A DNA stretch of 64,000 bases, taken from positions 20,369 through 84,368 of the forward strand of contig CAKUGU010000004.1 in NCBI GenBank assembly GCA_934654815.1. Direction: 5' to 3'. A program made the position numbers and the translations under genes. Below, one piece after another: positions 33,043 to 40,339 of the stretch. Under the pieces are notes generated by a model, which saw only the letters and a program-made list of their open reading frames with translations, was not told the origin of the DNA and ran no database searches. Position 1 is the stretch's first letter. The number at the start of each line of letters is the position of its first letter. This DNA is from an uncultured Ellagibacter sp. (GTDB lineage Bacteria > Actinomycetota > Coriobacteriia > Coriobacteriales > Eggerthellaceae).

Positions 33043-34089
33043 CTACTTGCCGCTCTCCGAAGACGAGGACGAGCCGGTCGAGCTGGACCCGCTCGCTGCC
33101 GAAGAGGAGCCCTCGCTCGTCCCCGAGTTCGAGCCCGACGCCGTGCTCTCGCCCGAAGACGAGTCGTGACCCGACGAAGCGCTGGAGCTCGAGCCCGACG
33201 TCGAGGACGATCCCGAAGACGCCGAGGATCCGCTCTGCCCCGCGCTCGTCTCCGTCTGCCCCTTGCCCGACTGCGACCCGCTTGCAGACGACCCCTGCGA
33301 GGAGGAGCCCGACTGCGAGGCCGACTGGCCGCTCTTCTGCGCGTCGGTCCCGCTCGCGTTCGCGGAGCCGTCAGTCGTGGCGGCGTTCTGCTGTTTGCCG
33401 GCCTCGGCGCCCTGCTCGCTGCTCGCGTTCGCATCCTGCGAGTTCGAAACAACCTGCTCGATCGTCGCGGGCTTCGCGCCTAAACCCTGTCCCTGCGTGG
33501 TGAGCTCGACGAACCCCGCCGTCACCGCCACCGCGACGAGCGCCGAGACCACCGACACGACGATCACGCTGCGCTGGACGCGCTTGTCGTGCGCACGCTT
33601 CTCGCGCACATGCTGGGCTGTGACGTCCTGGGCGAGCGACGCGTCGCCCAGATGCGGCGTCGACGTCGCGCGATGGGCGGAGTGCTCGGCACGCACCCGC
33701 GCCGCCGCAGGCCGCGAGGGGAAGCCCTCGTAATCGCCCCGTGCGCTCGCGCTCGCGCCCGACGACGCGCCCCGCGCACCGGGGCGCTCCTGCACTTGCA
33801 GCTGCCCGGCGCCTTCTTCGGCGACAGGCTCGCCCTCCTCGCCGTCGCCCTCGCGCAAGTCGCGCAGCTTGCTCGCCGACTGCTCGAGGAAGCGCTTGTA
33901 CACCTGCGACGCCACCGTCGACACGATCGAGCCGACCGCAACGCCGATGACCGACCCCGCGATGCCGATGCGCGCCGACAAGAGCATCGACGTCACCGCG
34001 GCGAGCGCGCCCGCCGTAAGTTGCGCCGCCGACAGCCCCTCGAACAGCCCCTTCACCGACATCGTGCTTTTCTTTGCCTCTTCCGTCAT
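33043..34089 (-). CDS. Membrane protein with Ser/Gly-rich extracellular tail
   Basis: 348-residue protein not matching a family I recognise. Near the N-terminus are one or two hydrophobic helices (AQLTAGALAAVTSMLLSARI and GSVIGVAVGSIVSTVA), then a charged linker, a further helix (SVIVVSVVSALVAVAVTAGF at about 180-200) and finally roughly 115 residues made almost only of Ser, Gly, Ala, Thr and Gln. The tail looks like a flexible stalk or a heavily modified extracellular region. ATG 34089 has GAGG seven bases upstream. The gene stands alone; its promoter region faces the glutaredoxin gene. Confidence 0.72.
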   Translation of the reverse strand: MTEEAKKSTMSVKGLFEGLSAAQLTAGALAAVTSMLLSARIGIAGSVIGVAVGSIVSTVASQVYKRFLEQSASKLRDLREGDGEEGEPVAEEGAGQLQVQERPGARGASSGASASARGDYEGFPSRPAAARVRAEHSAHRATSTPHLGDASLAQDVTAQHVREKRAHDKRVQRSVIVVSVVSALVAVAVTAGFVELTTQGQGLGAKPATIEQVVSNSQDANASSEQGAEAGKQQNAATTDGSANASGTDAQKSGQSASQSGSSSQGSSASGSQSGKGQTETSAGQSGSSASSGSSSTSGSSSSASSGHDSSSGESTASGSNSGTSEGSSSAASGSSSTGSSSSSESGK

Positions 34090-34249
34090 GCTGAACCTCG
34101 CGCTTGCTTCCCACTGTGTCTCTTCTTCGTGCAAAGGCAGACCTTAACCTGGCGATGTGACGGGAATTTGAACGAAAAGCCCCCTGCGCCGAATCGCTAC
34201 CCAACCACCACATACGCGGTGCATCGGGCGCATGCGCGGGGCGAAGGGG

Positions 34250-34255
34250 TATACT
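34250..34255 (+). promoter_or_regulatory. -10 box of the glutaredoxin gene
   Basis: TATACT, 43 bases before ATG 34298. The -35 region (about 34227-34232) is GC-rich and not consensus. Confidence 0.4.
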
Positions 34256-34297
34256 CGCCTCAGTGTTTCCGACCGCAACGAATCGAAAGGAACCTCG

Positions 34298-34531
34298 ATG
34301 GATACGCCGATTCTCTATTACTGGGCGCCCTGCGCCACCTGCTCCGTCGCCGTGAACCGCGCCGACGAGCTCGGCATCGAGCTCGACAAGCGCGACGTCG
34401 AGCAGGAAGCGCCCTACAACGAGCTCGTCGCGCTCGGCGGCGACGCGAACAAGATTCCCTACCTGTACGTGAACGGCGAGCTCATCGAAGGGCAAGAAGC
34501 CGTGCTCGCAAAGCTCGACACGATGAAGTAG
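34298..34531 (+). CDS. Glutaredoxin-family thiol protein
   Basis: 77-residue thioredoxin-fold protein. It has the redox motif CATC (APCATCSVAVN, close to the N-terminus), the cis-Pro segment KIPYLYVNGELIEG that precedes the glutathione-like site, and the terminal helix. It may reduce disulfides or deliver electrons or iron-sulfur clusters; the partner is unknown. ATG 34298 follows AAAGGA at good spacing; an upstream in-frame ATG at 34232 lies before the likely promoter and is rejected. Single-gene unit. Confidence 0.82.
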   Translation: MDTPILYYWAPCATCSVAVNRADELGIELDKRDVEQEAPYNELVALGGDANKIPYLYVNGELIEGQEAVLAKLDTMK

Positions 34532-34741
34532 CGCGGAAAACCTGCCCGTCGCAGCGCAACCCGCTGGCATGCCTTCGCATATCGCTCGTTTTTGTCCAAG
34601 CTCGTGACCTGGTAAAACACATCGTTTCCCCAGTTCAAACGCCCGCGCACCCGTGGACAAAAAGCCGCGATATGCGCACTCCGTTCCCCGTTGTGCTAAC
34701 CTCCGAACATGAAACGTTCCGCTCTCGTTTGGAGGTAGCCC

Positions 34742-36106
34742 ATGCCGCAAACCGAACAACCCATCGCCTACACTGCCATCGCGCCCGAAACCACCGAGGC
34801 CGCGCATGCCGCCTTCGCGGCCGACGCCGCCGCGCGCATCGCCAAGAACGCCGTGTCGGCAAGCCCCATCCGCAAGGTCGCACGCGTCCCCGAGGCGCTC
34901 TCGCTCGACGCGAGCACCTTCGACGTGCAGCTTTCCCAGGGCAAGATCACCGACCAGAAGCGCTCGGGCCGCTGCTGGATGTTCGCGAGCCTGAACACGA
35001 TGCGCTTCCGCATCATGAAGAAGCTCAACCTCGAAACGTTCGAGCTTTCGCAGGCCTACCCTTTGTTCTGGGATAAGTACGAGCGCGCCAACTGGTTCTT
35101 CCAGAACATCCTCGCCACGGCGAACGAGCCCGCGACCTCGCGCGAGGTCGCGTTCCTGTTGCTCGACCCCCTGTGCGACGGCGGGCAGTGGGACATGTTC
35201 CGATCCATCGTGAAGAAGTACGGCGTGGTGCCCAAAGACGCCATGCCTGAGTCGTACGCGTCGTCGCACACGACCGACATGGACGCCTTCCTCACCCGTT
35301 TCCTGCGGGCCGGGGCGAAAACGCTGCGCGACATGGTGGAAGCGGGCGCGGATGCGGGCGATCTTACGGCCAAACAGACCGAGCTGCTCAAGCAGTTCTA
35401 CCGCATCCTCGCCATCTGCCTGGGCGAGCCGCCGAAATCCTTCGAAGCGCGCATCCGCGACAAGGACGACAAACTCGTGGTGTCGGGCACGTTCACGCCG
35501 CGCGAGTTCTTCGACAAGTACGTGGGCATGAACCTCGACGACTACGTGTCGGTCATCAACGCGCCGACCACCGACAAGCCCTACGGGCGCGCCTACTCGG
35601 TGAAGTTTTTGGGCAACGTGGCCGAAGACGGCGGCGTGCGCTACGTGAACCTGCCGGTGGAAAGCCTGAAGCGTGCGGCGATCGCCCAGCTCAAAGACGG
35701 GTTGCCCGTGTGGTTCGGCTGCGACGTGGACCAGAACTACCTGCAAGACGACGGCATGATGGGCATGAACACGCTCGACGTCGACGGGCTGTTCGGCGTG
35801 CCCGTGATGGCGAGCCTCGACAAAGCGGCGCGCCTCGACTACGGCGAGTCGCTCATGACCCACGCGATGGTGTTCCAGGGCGTGAACTTCGATGTCGACG
35901 GCAAGCCAGCGCTTTGGCGCGTGGAGAACAGCTGGGGCAAGGACCACGGCCACGACGGCTACGACCTCATGACCGACGACTGGTTCAGCGAGTACGTCTA
36001 CCAGGTGGTCGTCGACAAGAAGTACCTCACCGACGAGGAGCGCGCGGCGTACGAGAGCGAGCCTATCGAGCTCGCGCCGTGGGACCCGATGGGCGCGCTC
36101 GCCTAA
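34742..36106 (+). CDS. pepC: C1-family cysteine aminopeptidase (PepC/bleomycin hydrolase)
   Basis: 454-residue cytosolic peptidase that removes N-terminal residues from peptides. The papain-type triad is visible: Cys78 in SGRCWMFASLN, His374 in THAMVFQGV and Asn396 in RVENSWG. Length and the WDMFRSIVKKYGVVPK and FGCDVDQNY blocks fit the PepC/bleomycin hydrolase family, which forms a hexameric self-compartmentalised enzyme. GGAGG lies six bases before ATG 34742. A 16-base-pair hairpin follows the gene. Confidence 0.92.
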   Translation: MPQTEQPIAYTAIAPETTEAAHAAFAADAAARIAKNAVSASPIRKVARVPEALSLDASTFDVQLSQGKITDQKRSGRCWMFASLNTMRFRIMKKLNLETFELSQAYPLFWDKYERANWFFQNILATANEPATSREVAFLLLDPLCDGGQWDMFRSIVKKYGVVPKDAMPESYASSHTTDMDAFLTRFLRAGAKTLRDMVEAGADAGDLTAKQTELLKQFYRILAICLGEPPKSFEARIRDKDDKLVVSGTFTPREFFDKYVGMNLDDYVSVINAPTTDKPYGRAYSVKFLGNVAEDGGVRYVNLPVESLKRAAIAQLKDGLPVWFGCDVDQNYLQDDGMMGMNTLDVDGLFGVPVMASLDKAARLDYGESLMTHAMVFQGVNFDVDGKPALWRVENSWGKDHGHDGYDLMTDDWFSEYVYQVVVDKKYLTDEERAAYESEPIELAPWDPMGALA

Positions 36107-36118
36107 GGTTGCGTTCAA

Positions 36119-36160
36119 GGAAGCGCATGCGACCTGGCCGCTCCGGTCGCATGCGCTTCC
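36119..36160 (+). terminator. Strong 16-bp hairpin after pepC
   Basis: GGAAGCGCATGCGACC and its exact reverse complement enclose a 10-base loop, 13 bases past the stop. There is no T tract, so it may be a bidirectional or factor-assisted stop. Confidence 0.6.
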
Positions 36161-36191
36161 GACACTGCCTGCGACCAGGCGTTTCACAAGG

Positions 36192-36244
36192 TTGTCACAA
36201 TTGTTATGTTACCAGTGACAAACTGGCGGCCGCGCCCCTACAAT
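36192..36244 (+). promoter_or_regulatory. Promoter with overlapping TTGTCAC/GTGACAA dyad before the riboswitch
   Basis: GTGACA (36215-36220) and TACAAT (36239-36244) are spaced 18 bases and make a plausible promoter for the CDF leader. TTGTCAC (36192-36198) and GTGACAA (36215-36221) form a perfect 7-base inverted repeat overlapping the -35, a possible operator. Confidence 0.5.
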
Positions 36245-36316
36245 ATGGTCACTCTTTGCACTGCACCGTCTTCCCATGCCCGCGACAAGGCGCGGGAAGA
36301 CGAGCTCAACAGCGCA

Positions 36317-36400
36317 AACTGATCAGGCCGTGGCGCGGCGACGCGTCATGGGGCCGGGCCATCACGGCAGCAGGCAAAGCATGCGCGCCTGCGGGACAGT
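36317..36400 (+). ncRNA. NiCo (czcD) riboswitch aptamer
   Basis: Known class: NiCo riboswitches sense Co2+ or Ni2+ and switch on metal export. The leader keeps the conserved landmarks in order: AACTGA-CAGGC, a hairpin (TGGCGC/GCGTCA), GCCGGGC, GGCAGCAG with a GCAGGC/GCCTGC stem, and GGGACAGT. ACTG (36318-36321) pairs with CAGT (36397-36400) to close the junction. The last stem and CAGT overlap the terminator at 36383-36428, so metal binding should prevent termination. The gene controlled is a CDF exporter, the usual partner. Confidence 0.8.
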
Positions 36401-36428
36401 AGCAAGCTGACCCGCAGGCGCGCTTTTT
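36383..36428 (+). terminator. Intrinsic terminator overlapping the riboswitch
   Basis: GCGCGCCTGCGGG (36383-36395) pairs perfectly with CCCGCAGGCGCGC (36411-36423), followed by TTTTT (36424-36428). It shares bases with the last aptamer stem (36387-36392), so the two structures exclude each other. Confidence 0.85.
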
Positions 36429-36517
36429 CGTCACGCACGGCACGCAAACGCCGCACGCGATCGCGAAGGCACTCCCACGGGGCAAGAGTACTGTTTCCCC
36501 GACCAGGAGGTTTCGTT

Positions 36518-37594
36518 ATGACCGCGTACAACATCCCCGCCTTCGCAACTGAAGGCCCCAATCCCTTCTTGCAGGAAGAACCCTCGACGCCCGCCCCGGT
36601 GCACATGATGATCTCCGAGAGCGCTGCAACCGAGGCGAGCCCGACGGCGAGCGCGCCGAGCGGCGACGCAAGCAGCACCGCGGGCAGCGGCGGCGGCAAG
36701 CCGGGGAAGGCCCCCGTCGATCCCGCACGCGAGAAGGCTATCTCGGCGAAGCTCGCGTCCATCGGCGTCGCAGGTAACGTCGCGCTGTCGGCGTTCAAGC
36801 TTATAGCCGGCATCTTCGGCAACTCGTCCGCCATGATCTCGGACGCGGTCCACTCGCTTTCCGACGTGTTCGCCACGGCCATCGCGTACGTGGGCGTACG
36901 CCTGTCGAAGCGCGAAGCGGACGAGACGCATCCCTACGGGCACGAGCGCTTCGAGTGCGTGGCCTCGCTCGCGCTCGGTATCATCCTCGCGTTCACCGGG
37001 CTTGCCATCGGACTTTCGAGCGTCGAGAGCATCGCGAGCGGTGCCTACCTCGATGCCGCGACGCCGGGCATGCTCGCGCTCGTCGCCGCCGTGGTGTCGA
37101 TCGTGGTGAAGGAGGCCATGTTCTGGTACACCCGCCACTGGGCGCGCGTGCTCGACTCGAGCGCGTTCATGGCCGACGCCTGGCACCACCGCTCCGACGC
37201 GCTGTCGTCGATCGGCGCGCTTCTGGGCATCGGGGCGGCGATGCTCGGTTTTCCCATCGGCGACCCGTTGGCGTCGATCGTCATCTGCGTCATCGTGCTG
37301 AAAGTGGCGCTTGACGTGCTGAAAGACGCTGTCGACAAGATGCTCGACACACCGTGCGGCGACGAGTTCGAGACCGCGGTCGCCGACGTGATAACCGCAA
37401 CCGCGGGCGTCGTGCACATCGACGCGCTTCGCACGCGCCAGTTCGGCAACAAGGTGTACGTCGACGCGGAGATCGCGGTCGAGGGCAGCCTGCCGCTCAC
37501 CCAAGCGCACGCCATCGCCGAAGCCGCCCACGATGCGGTCGAGGCGAAGTTCCCCGAGGTGAAGCACATCATGATCCACGAGAACCCGGCGTAA
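36518..37594 (+). CDS. Cation diffusion facilitator (Co/Ni/Zn exporter)
   Basis: 358-residue CDF transporter. After a low-complexity N-terminus of about 70 residues come the transmembrane helices and a cytoplasmic domain. Metal-binding residues are seen as Asp109/His112/Asp116 in SDAVHSLSD (TM2) and His223/Asp227 in ADAWHHRSDAL (TM5); the soluble domain ends in HIMIHENP. CDF proteins export divalent metals by proton exchange. The NiCo riboswitch upstream makes cobalt or nickel the likely cargo here. GGAGG lies before ATG 36518. The Ser/Thr/Gly-rich N-terminal extension is longer than usual. Confidence 0.9.
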   Translation: MTAYNIPAFATEGPNPFLQEEPSTPAPVHMMISESAATEASPTASAPSGDASSTAGSGGGKPGKAPVDPAREKAISAKLASIGVAGNVALSAFKLIAGIFGNSSAMISDAVHSLSDVFATAIAYVGVRLSKREADETHPYGHERFECVASLALGIILAFTGLAIGLSSVESIASGAYLDAATPGMLALVAAVVSIVVKEAMFWYTRHWARVLDSSAFMADAWHHRSDALSSIGALLGIGAAMLGFPIGDPLASIVICVIVLKVALDVLKDAVDKMLDTPCGDEFETAVADVITATAGVVHIDALRTRQFGNKVYVDAEIAVEGSLPLTQAHAIAEAAHDAVEAKFPEVKHIMIHENPA

Positions 37595-37603
37595 GGATAG
37601 CGG

Positions 37604-37639
37604 GAGCCCCGCGCCCGACGCGCTTGGCCGCAGGGGCTC
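37604..37639 (+). terminator. Hairpin after the CDF gene
   Basis: GAGCCCC (37604-37610) and GGGGCTC (37633-37639) could form a stem with a 22-base loop ten bases past the stop. No T run follows; a nine-C run lies at 37648-37656. Confidence 0.4.
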
Positions 37640-37859
37640 AAAAGGCTCCCCCCCCCACGGAGGCGCGAAGGACAGAGCCGCAGCAGAGCGCGACGTTTCG
37701 CGAAAGCGCGGGGTCCAAAGGATCGCACGGGCATGCGGCACTATACTTGGGAATGCGAGCACGAACGCGACAAGATCGCGCGAAGCGAAGCGCAACGCAT
37801 GCCGGATTTCGCGCGCCGTGCTCATCGAACCAGCAGTGCGCGAAGAGCAAGGAGGGTCC

Positions 37860-39557
37860 ATGGATTTCCCGCTTAGCATCATCGAAGCATGCCTCGTACC
37901 GACGGAGACGCAGGTGACGTTCCCCGTCGACGAGAACGGCGCCGTCTTCTCCTTCGCCGATACGGACGAGAGCGCCCTCGCGACGCCCGCAGCATCGCCC
38001 AAGGCGCCCACAGCCACCACCGCCGACAACAGCAACGACGCCGCGCGCGCACCCGAGCCGCCCGCCCTGCTTGTCACGTCGATCGAGCGCGCACAGGAAA
38101 TCACCGAGAACGGCACCTGTGCGCGACCCGTCCTCGCAATCGCGCCTCCTGTCGCCGGTGCCGAGCCGAGAAGCGGCACCGGGCAACACGGCAACCCCGA
38201 GGACGCCGTCGGCGCCGAGGCCCGAAGCGCCTCGCAAGATCACGCCCTCCCCTTCCCCGTCGCCACGACACGCCTTTCGTGCGCCGCCGTATGCAGCCTG
38301 ATCAACCGGCATCTCGTCGAATTGCGCGAATGGGACGCCTCACTTGCGGACCTCGTCCTCGCAGGCGCCTCCGCCCAGCAGCTCATCGATGCGAGCGAGC
38401 CCGTCATCGGGCATTACCTGGCGCTCACCGACGCGCTCTTCGCGCTCGTCGCCGCGACCAAGAACCATCCCCCGATCGACGACATGAGCCGCGCGCTCAT
38501 CGAGACGGGCAGCTACCCCTCCTCGATGATTCCGCGCATCGAGCGACTCGCCGAGAAGCAGCGCAGCAATTCGCAGAACCGCAACCGGCTCGATCAGAAG
38601 GGAAACGAGGTGAACCAGCTTCCCAACATCTCGAGGATCTACCGGCTCAGCCAAAACTACGCCGCGCATCTCGTCATGGTGTCATCGCAGGCGATAGCCC
38701 CGTGGGAGTCGTTTCTTTTCGACGTGCTCGCCAATCGCATCGGCGCGTGCCTCGAGCGGTCTTGGGAAACCACCGCCTATCGCGACAAAGATGCAGCTTT
38801 CCTGGTCGCTTTGCTGAACGGGGCCTTCGGCGATGCGCCGGATTTGGAAGAAAGAGCCCATCGATTCGATTTGCCGTCCAAAGGCGTCTTCGAGGTCGGC
38901 GTCGTATCGAAGGCGGAAGAGCACGGCGGCGTCGCGCATTTCGCGCATCAGATACGGTCGGCCCTCAAAGCATGCCGCGTTGCCGTGATCGAACAGCGCA
39001 TCTACGTTTTGCTTACCTCGATGGGGAAAAGCAGCGGCAAGATCGCAGCCATGGAAGAGCGGCTTTTCGAGATGGTTTCCCGCCTTCACGCCGAGATAGG
39101 CATCTCCTCGCGCTTCGAGCAGCTTTCAAGCTGCCGCATGGCGCGCATGGAAGCCGACGTCGCGCTGGCCTACGGGTCGAAGAAGCATTCGAACTACCGG
39201 CTCATTTCGAGTAAGGAACCTTATTACGATTGCGCGTTTCGATTCAACCGATACTTTCCCTATTACCTGGTCGATCCTTATGCCGACACCGCCCAGTTCC
39301 TTACCGAGTACGCGAAGGCACCCAATCTGGTGAACCGCCTGCATCAGGCAGACGTCGCGAACGGGACCGACGACTACACGCTCCTGGCAACGTATCTGTA
39401 CTTCGATTGCAGCATCAAGAAAACCGCCGAGATCATGGAAATGCATCGCAACACCGTGGTGTACCGCCTGAACAAGATCCGCAACAACTTCTTCATCGAC
39501 CTCGACGACTGCGACACGCGAGTGTTTTTGCATTACCTTTTCGGCGTGCTCGATTAA
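37860..39557 (+). CDS. PucR/CdaR-type transcriptional regulator
   Basis: 565-residue regulator. The last about 60 residues form the PucR helix-turn-helix: YLYFDCSIKKTAEIMEMHRN and TVVYRLNKIRNNFF. The middle has a GGDEF-like/CdaR fold (EVGVVSKAEEH ... VAVIEQRIYVLL). The first roughly 170 residues are Ala/Pro/Glu-rich and unlike a known sensor. ATG 37860 has AGGAGGG; the TTG-led longer frame lacks one. It converges on a molybdopterin oxidoreductase/Fe-S operon on the opposite strand (39618-42646), and related regulators are often next to their target, so it may control that operon. Confidence 0.82.
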   Translation: MDFPLSIIEACLVPTETQVTFPVDENGAVFSFADTDESALATPAASPKAPTATTADNSNDAARAPEPPALLVTSIERAQEITENGTCARPVLAIAPPVAGAEPRSGTGQHGNPEDAVGAEARSASQDHALPFPVATTRLSCAAVCSLINRHLVELREWDASLADLVLAGASAQQLIDASEPVIGHYLALTDALFALVAATKNHPPIDDMSRALIETGSYPSSMIPRIERLAEKQRSNSQNRNRLDQKGNEVNQLPNISRIYRLSQNYAAHLVMVSSQAIAPWESFLFDVLANRIGACLERSWETTAYRDKDAAFLVALLNGAFGDAPDLEERAHRFDLPSKGVFEVGVVSKAEEHGGVAHFAHQIRSALKACRVAVIEQRIYVLLTSMGKSSGKIAAMEERLFEMVSRLHAEIGISSRFEQLSSCRMARMEADVALAYGSKKHSNYRLISSKEPYYDCAFRFNRYFPYYLVDPYADTAQFLTEYAKAPNLVNRLHQADVANGTDDYTLLATYLYFDCSIKKTAEIMEMHRNTVVYRLNKIRNNFFIDLDDCDTRVFLHYLFGVLD

Positions 39558-39617
39558 AGAGCGCGGGCGCAACCGCCGCATCGCGCCGCCACGGCTTTGC
39601 GACGCGGCGGGGGGCGG

Positions 39618-39896
39618 CTAGCCCTTCGAAAGATGGTTCCCGTCGGGCCATCTGCACGGATGCGATTCTCCCGTGGCGTTCTCCCGCATGTTGTACATGC
39701 AGGGGATGTCGCACAGAAGGCCCGTCCAATTGCAGCGCAGTCGCTCGCGCGGCGGCAGATCCGCGCCGCACCGGGGGCAGCGCCACGCGTCGTAGCGCCC
39801 CACCATGACGAGCCGCCCGCACGAGGGGCACGTGACCGGCCTGGGATGGGGCGGCCGGCACTTCCCGCAGAAGGGGTTGCAACTCATGCAGCTCAT
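39618..39896 (-). CDS. Small Cys-rich zinc-ribbon-like protein
   Basis: 92-residue protein with 12 Cys. It starts MSCMSCNPFCGKC, and then has CPSCGRLV ... WRCPRCGADLPP, a zinc-ribbon pair, and a final C-terminal Cys group (RCNWTGLLCDIPC). No signal peptide. ATG 39896 is preceded by AGGAAG; the longer frame to 39944 has no ribosome site. It is the third gene of the molybdoenzyme 2 unit, although a strong hairpin lies between it and the Fe-S gene. The role is not known; metal delivery or redox assembly is possible but is only inferred. Confidence 0.72.
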   Translation of the reverse strand: MSCMSCNPFCGKCRPPHPRPVTCPSCGRLVMVGRYDAWRCPRCGADLPPRERLRCNWTGLLCDIPCMYNMRENATGESHPCRWPDGNHLSKG

Positions 39897-39928
39897 GCGT
39901 CGCTTCCTTTCATCGTCCTTTCGAACGG

Positions 39929-39973
39929 CCGAGGCCCCGACCACGCGAATCGATCACGCAATCGGGGCCTCGG
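39929..39973 (-). terminator. 12-bp hairpin between Fe-S gene and Cys-rich gene
   Basis: CCGAGGCCCCGA (39929-39940) and TCGGGGCCTCGG (39962-39973) pair perfectly around a 21-base loop, just after the Fe-S gene stop. It may end the molybdoenzyme 2 transcript or lower the level of the Cys-rich gene. No T run. Confidence 0.5.
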
Positions 39974-39993
39974 AAGTTCGCCTTCGCTATCCC

Positions 39994-40326
39994 TTACAGG
40001 GAATAAACCATCGATTTGGGGTATTTCTCGGCGAGTTTCGCCATCTCCTCAAGCGGGCCGAAGTCCATGACGCCCGCCTGGCAGTGATGCACGCAGGTTG
40101 GGAGCCTGCCTTCCGACACACGCTCGGCGCACAGGTCGCACTGGTGAGACGGGTAGGGGATGTAAGTGAATTCCCATTTGCCGTCCAGCATCTGGCGCGG
40201 GCCGTCTTGCAGCACGTGCATGCCGAACTGACCTTCGGGAAGCTTATGCTCCTTCTTGCACGCCACCTCGCAGCTGTGGCAGCCGGTGCAGTACTCGTAG
40301 TTGATGAAAAGTCCGTTTGCGCTCAT
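39994..40326 (-). CDS. [4Fe-4S] electron-transfer subunit of molybdoenzyme 2
   Basis: 110-residue protein with two cluster motifs: Cys13/16/19/23 (CTGCHSCEVAC) and Cys63/66/78/82 (CDLCAE ... TCVHHC). It looks like a shortened DmsB-type subunit: DmsB carries four clusters and this has two. ATG 40326 has GGAGGG upstream and lies 13 bases after the oxidoreductase, so the two are co-transcribed. It should carry electrons for the catalytic subunit in the cytoplasm; no membrane subunit is encoded nearby, so the final electron partner is unknown. Confidence 0.86.
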   Translation of the reverse strand: MSANGLFINYEYCTGCHSCEVACKKEHKLPEGQFGMHVLQDGPRQMLDGKWEFTYIPYPSHQCDLCAERVSEGRLPTCVHHCQAGVMDFGPLEEMAKLAEKYPKSMVYSL

Positions 40327-40339
40327 TGTCAAAGCCCTC

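Noticed and set aside
33371-36187. 938-codon minus-strand frame across pepC
   Set aside because: Covers several genes on the other strand; pepC and glutaredoxin have conserved residues, this frame has none.
37648-37656. Nine-C run as a phase-variation tract
   Set aside because: Lies in an intergenic region after a hairpin, not in a coding sequence or between promoter elements that could be seen.
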